Origin: CANLWN01 sp039815505
GTDB lineage: Bacteria; Bacteroidota; Bacteroidia; Flavobacteriales; Flavobacteriaceae
Direction of reading: 5' to 3'
Length of the DNA: 8,139 nucleotides
NCBI GenBank assembly: GCA_039815505.1
Contig: JBCBZE010000147.1
Span: 1 to 8,139 of the forward strand
Part shown: in pieces, positions 6,489-8,139 of the stretch
How positions within the stretch are numbered: position 1 is the stretch's first letter
How the letters are laid out: each line of letters opens with the position of its first letter
Position numbers and translations under genes: made by a program
The notes under the pieces: model-generated
What the model saw: the letters and a program-made list of their open reading frames with translations, nothing else
What the model was told of the DNA's origin: nothing
The model's database searches: none

Positions 6489-8139
6489 ATGCGCAGTTTT
6501 CTCGAAGAAGTTATTGAAGAAATAAATAATGGTGATGAAGCTTTAGAAAACATTGTTTTTATCCTCCCCAGTAAAAGGGCTGGTACGTTTCTCAGGAATA
6601 TTATCGCCAAAACTGCCAAGAAAAACCTGTTTTCCCCTAAAATATATAGCATCGAAGCTTTCGTTGAAACAATATCCGGATTAACGTACGCTTCCAACAT
6701 ACAGCTGCTATTTGAACTTTACGATACCTATCTCAGGGAGACCCCGGGAGAAAAGGATACTTTTCATAGCTTTTCCAAATGGGGCCAAACACTATTACAA
6801 GATTTTAATGAGATAGATAGGTACCTGGTAGACCCAACCAAAATATTCTCACATTTGTCCGCCGTACAGGACGTTAACCATTGGTACGTTCAAAAAGAGA
6901 GAACACAGGTAATTGAAAACTATATCACTTTTTGGGAAAATCTCGAAAATTTATACGTTGCTTTTACGACATCCCTGCTTAACAAAGGTATTGGACATCA
7001 AGGCCTCGTATATAGACAAGCCCATAATAAACTGGACCAATATTTAGAGGCGAACAAGCACTGGAAGCATATTTTTATTGGATTTAATGCGCTTAACACG
7101 GCAGAAGCAAATATTATCCAGAAATTTCTAGAAGTAGTGGTTTCGGATATCTATTGGGACATCGACCCTTATTTTCTCAATGATCCTATCCATGATGCAG
7201 GTTACTTTATTCGAAAGCATAAAAAATCCTGGAATTATTTTAAAGAACATCCTTTAAAAGGTATAAAAGAGGGTTATGTACTTCAAAAAAAGAATATTAA
7301 CGTTATTGGAGTTCCAAAAAGTGTTTCACAGGCTAAATATATAAGCCATTTAATTGGAGAAATTAATTCAAAGGAACCTGAATCTTTGAAAAACATGGCG
7401 GTAGTGTTGGGGGATGAGACGCTGTTAAACCCTATATTAAATTCAATTCCCAAAGAAATAGAGGGCATAAACATTACCATGGGGTATCCTTTAAGTAAAA
7501 TCCCTATGGCCAGCCTATTTACACAATTTTTTGATCTGTATCTAAATAAAGAATCCCATGGCTGGTTCTATAAACACCTGCTGGCCTTTATATCCCATCC
7601 GGATATTCATACTTTATTAACGGGTAAACATGGAAATATAGGTGAATTACTAAATAAAAAAATAAAAAATCAGAATTGGGCCTATATCACCATTGAAAAA
7701 ATTAAATCTATTGCCCACGAAGACCCTAATGGGGTTTCTTATCTATTTTCTGTAAAGAACAGTTCCCCAATAGGCTTTATTGAAAGTTGTTTAGATATCA
7801 TACAGGAACTTAGAACCAAGTTTCAAACATCTGGAAACAGTTTAGGTCTGGAGTATTTATATAGATTCTATACACTGTTCAATGAACTAAGGCAGTTAGT
7901 AGTTCACTATAATTTTGTAGCCGATTTAAAGTCGCTCTATGCCCTGTACAAAGAGCTTCTGTCGTCCGAAACCTTAGACTTTCAGGGAGAGCCTCTAAAA
8001 GGGCTTCAAATAATGGGTATGTTGGAAAGTAGAAACCTAGATTTTGAGACGGTACTCATAAGTTCCGTAAACGAAGGAATCCTACCCGCAGGAAAGTCGA
8101 ACAACTCCTTTGTCCCCTTCGATGTCAAACTCGCATATA
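6489..8139 (+). CDS. addB: AddB-like PD-(D/E)XK nuclease-family protein (3' end cut by window edge)
   Basis: Translation by hand gives 550 in-frame codons from ATG at 6489 to the right edge with no stop; family members in Bacteroidota are roughly 900 residues, so about 350 are probably missing. The N-terminal FILPSKRAGTFL (24-35) and the block GMLESRNLDFETV (510-522) with ISSVNEGILP (524-533) are hallmarks of AddB-like helicase-nuclease partner subunits; in AddB the equivalents are the VPEQ segment and the R..NEG/NDG..P segment. No GxGKT Walker A occurs before LPSKRAG, so this looks like the ATPase-dead form, acting with the AddA-like protein at DNA ends and perhaps in Chi-type recognition. 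The expected C-terminal nuclease and any Fe-S cysteines lie outside the window. No other in-frame ATG occurs before the LPSKRAG motif, and the upstream stop is in the terminator loop. The leader is U-rich, unlike the A-rich leaders of the other genes. The family is recognised from memory of motifs; addB is an inferred name. Confidence 0.85.
   Translation, partial: MRSFLEEVIEEINNGDEALENIVFILPSKRAGTFLRNIIAKTAKKNLFSPKIYSIEAFVETISGLTYASNIQLLFELYDTYLRETPGEKDTFHSFSKWGQTLLQDFNEIDRYLVDPTKIFSHLSAVQDVNHWYVQKERTQVIENYITFWENLENLYVAFTTSLLNKGIGHQGLVYRQAHNKLDQYLEANKHWKHIFIGFNALNTAEANIIQKFLEVVVSDIYWDIDPYFLNDPIHDAGYFIRKHKKSWNYFKEHPLKGIKEGYVLQKKNINVIGVPKSVSQAKYISHLIGEINSKEPESLKNMAVVLGDETLLNPILNSIPKEIEGINITMGYPLSKIPMASLFTQFFDLYLNKESHGWFYKHLLAFISHPDIHTLLTGKHGNIGELLNKKIKNQNWAYITIEKIKSIAHEDPNGVSYLFSVKNSSPIGFIESCLDIIQELRTKFQTSGNSLGLEYLYRFYTLFNELRQLVVHYNFVADLKSLYALYKELLSSETLDFQGEPLKGLQIMGMLESRNLDFETVLISSVNEGILPAGKSNNSFVPFDVKLAY

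Noticed and set aside
6464..6700. Minus-strand open frame of 78 codons over the terminator and the AddB-like 5' end
   Set aside because: It overlaps the AddB-like coding start and the terminator hairpin and shows no known motif.
1..8139. Search for a novel defence, mobile or CRISPR system
   Set aside because: All genes belong to recognisable core families, no transposase, integrase, direct-repeat array or attachment-like duplication is visible, and AddAB-like proteins are housekeeping repair factors here.

Overview
The window looks like ordinary chromosomal core DNA from a marine-type Flavobacteriia/Bacteroidota bacterium. The base composition is AT-rich and the starts lack Shine-Dalgarno sequences. 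Promoters match the Bacteroidota TTG...TAnnTTTG pattern. An outer membrane OmpA protein carries thrombospondin type-3 calcium repeats, a common architecture in that group, and the SOD, Kbl and AddAB-like proteins have the forms usual there. The genus assignment is left open.

Layout: (1) 1-495, minus strand, the first 165 codons of an Mn-type superoxide dismutase that runs off the left edge. (2) 496-614, a 119-bp divergent intergenic region with a good candidate promoter for sod and a weaker one facing the other way. (3) 615-3722, plus strand, a complete AddA/RecB-like UvrD-family helicase with a C-terminal PD-(D/E)XK nuclease; it starts at a GTG that directly follows a stop codon. (4) 3737-4933, kbl, 2-amino-3-ketobutyrate CoA ligase, only 14 bp after the helicase and probably cotranscribed with it. 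(5) 4934-5042, a promoter region with a near-perfect Bacteroidota promoter and a 7-bp inverted repeat over its -33 box. (6) 5043-6413, an OmpA-family protein (signal peptide, beta-barrel, five TSP3 units, peptidoglycan-binding domain). (7) 6445-6478, a strong intrinsic terminator. (8) 6489 to the right edge, the first 550 codons of an AddB-like partner protein, still open at the window end.

The two double-strand-break-processing subunits (AddA-like and AddB-like) face the same way but are separated by a threonine/glycine metabolism gene and an envelope gene. A strong promoter and a strong terminator lie between them. The terminator's U-tract ends only 10 bp before the AddB-like start codon, so that gene is probably expressed by read-through or from a promoter I cannot recognise.

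I found no mobile element, CRISPR array, tRNA/rRNA, toxin-antitoxin or defence island signature, and no convincing undescribed system. The points worth a second look are regulatory (terminator against a start codon, dyad over the ompA promoter) and organisational (split AddAB pair). No stretch longer than about 120 bp lacks a gene.
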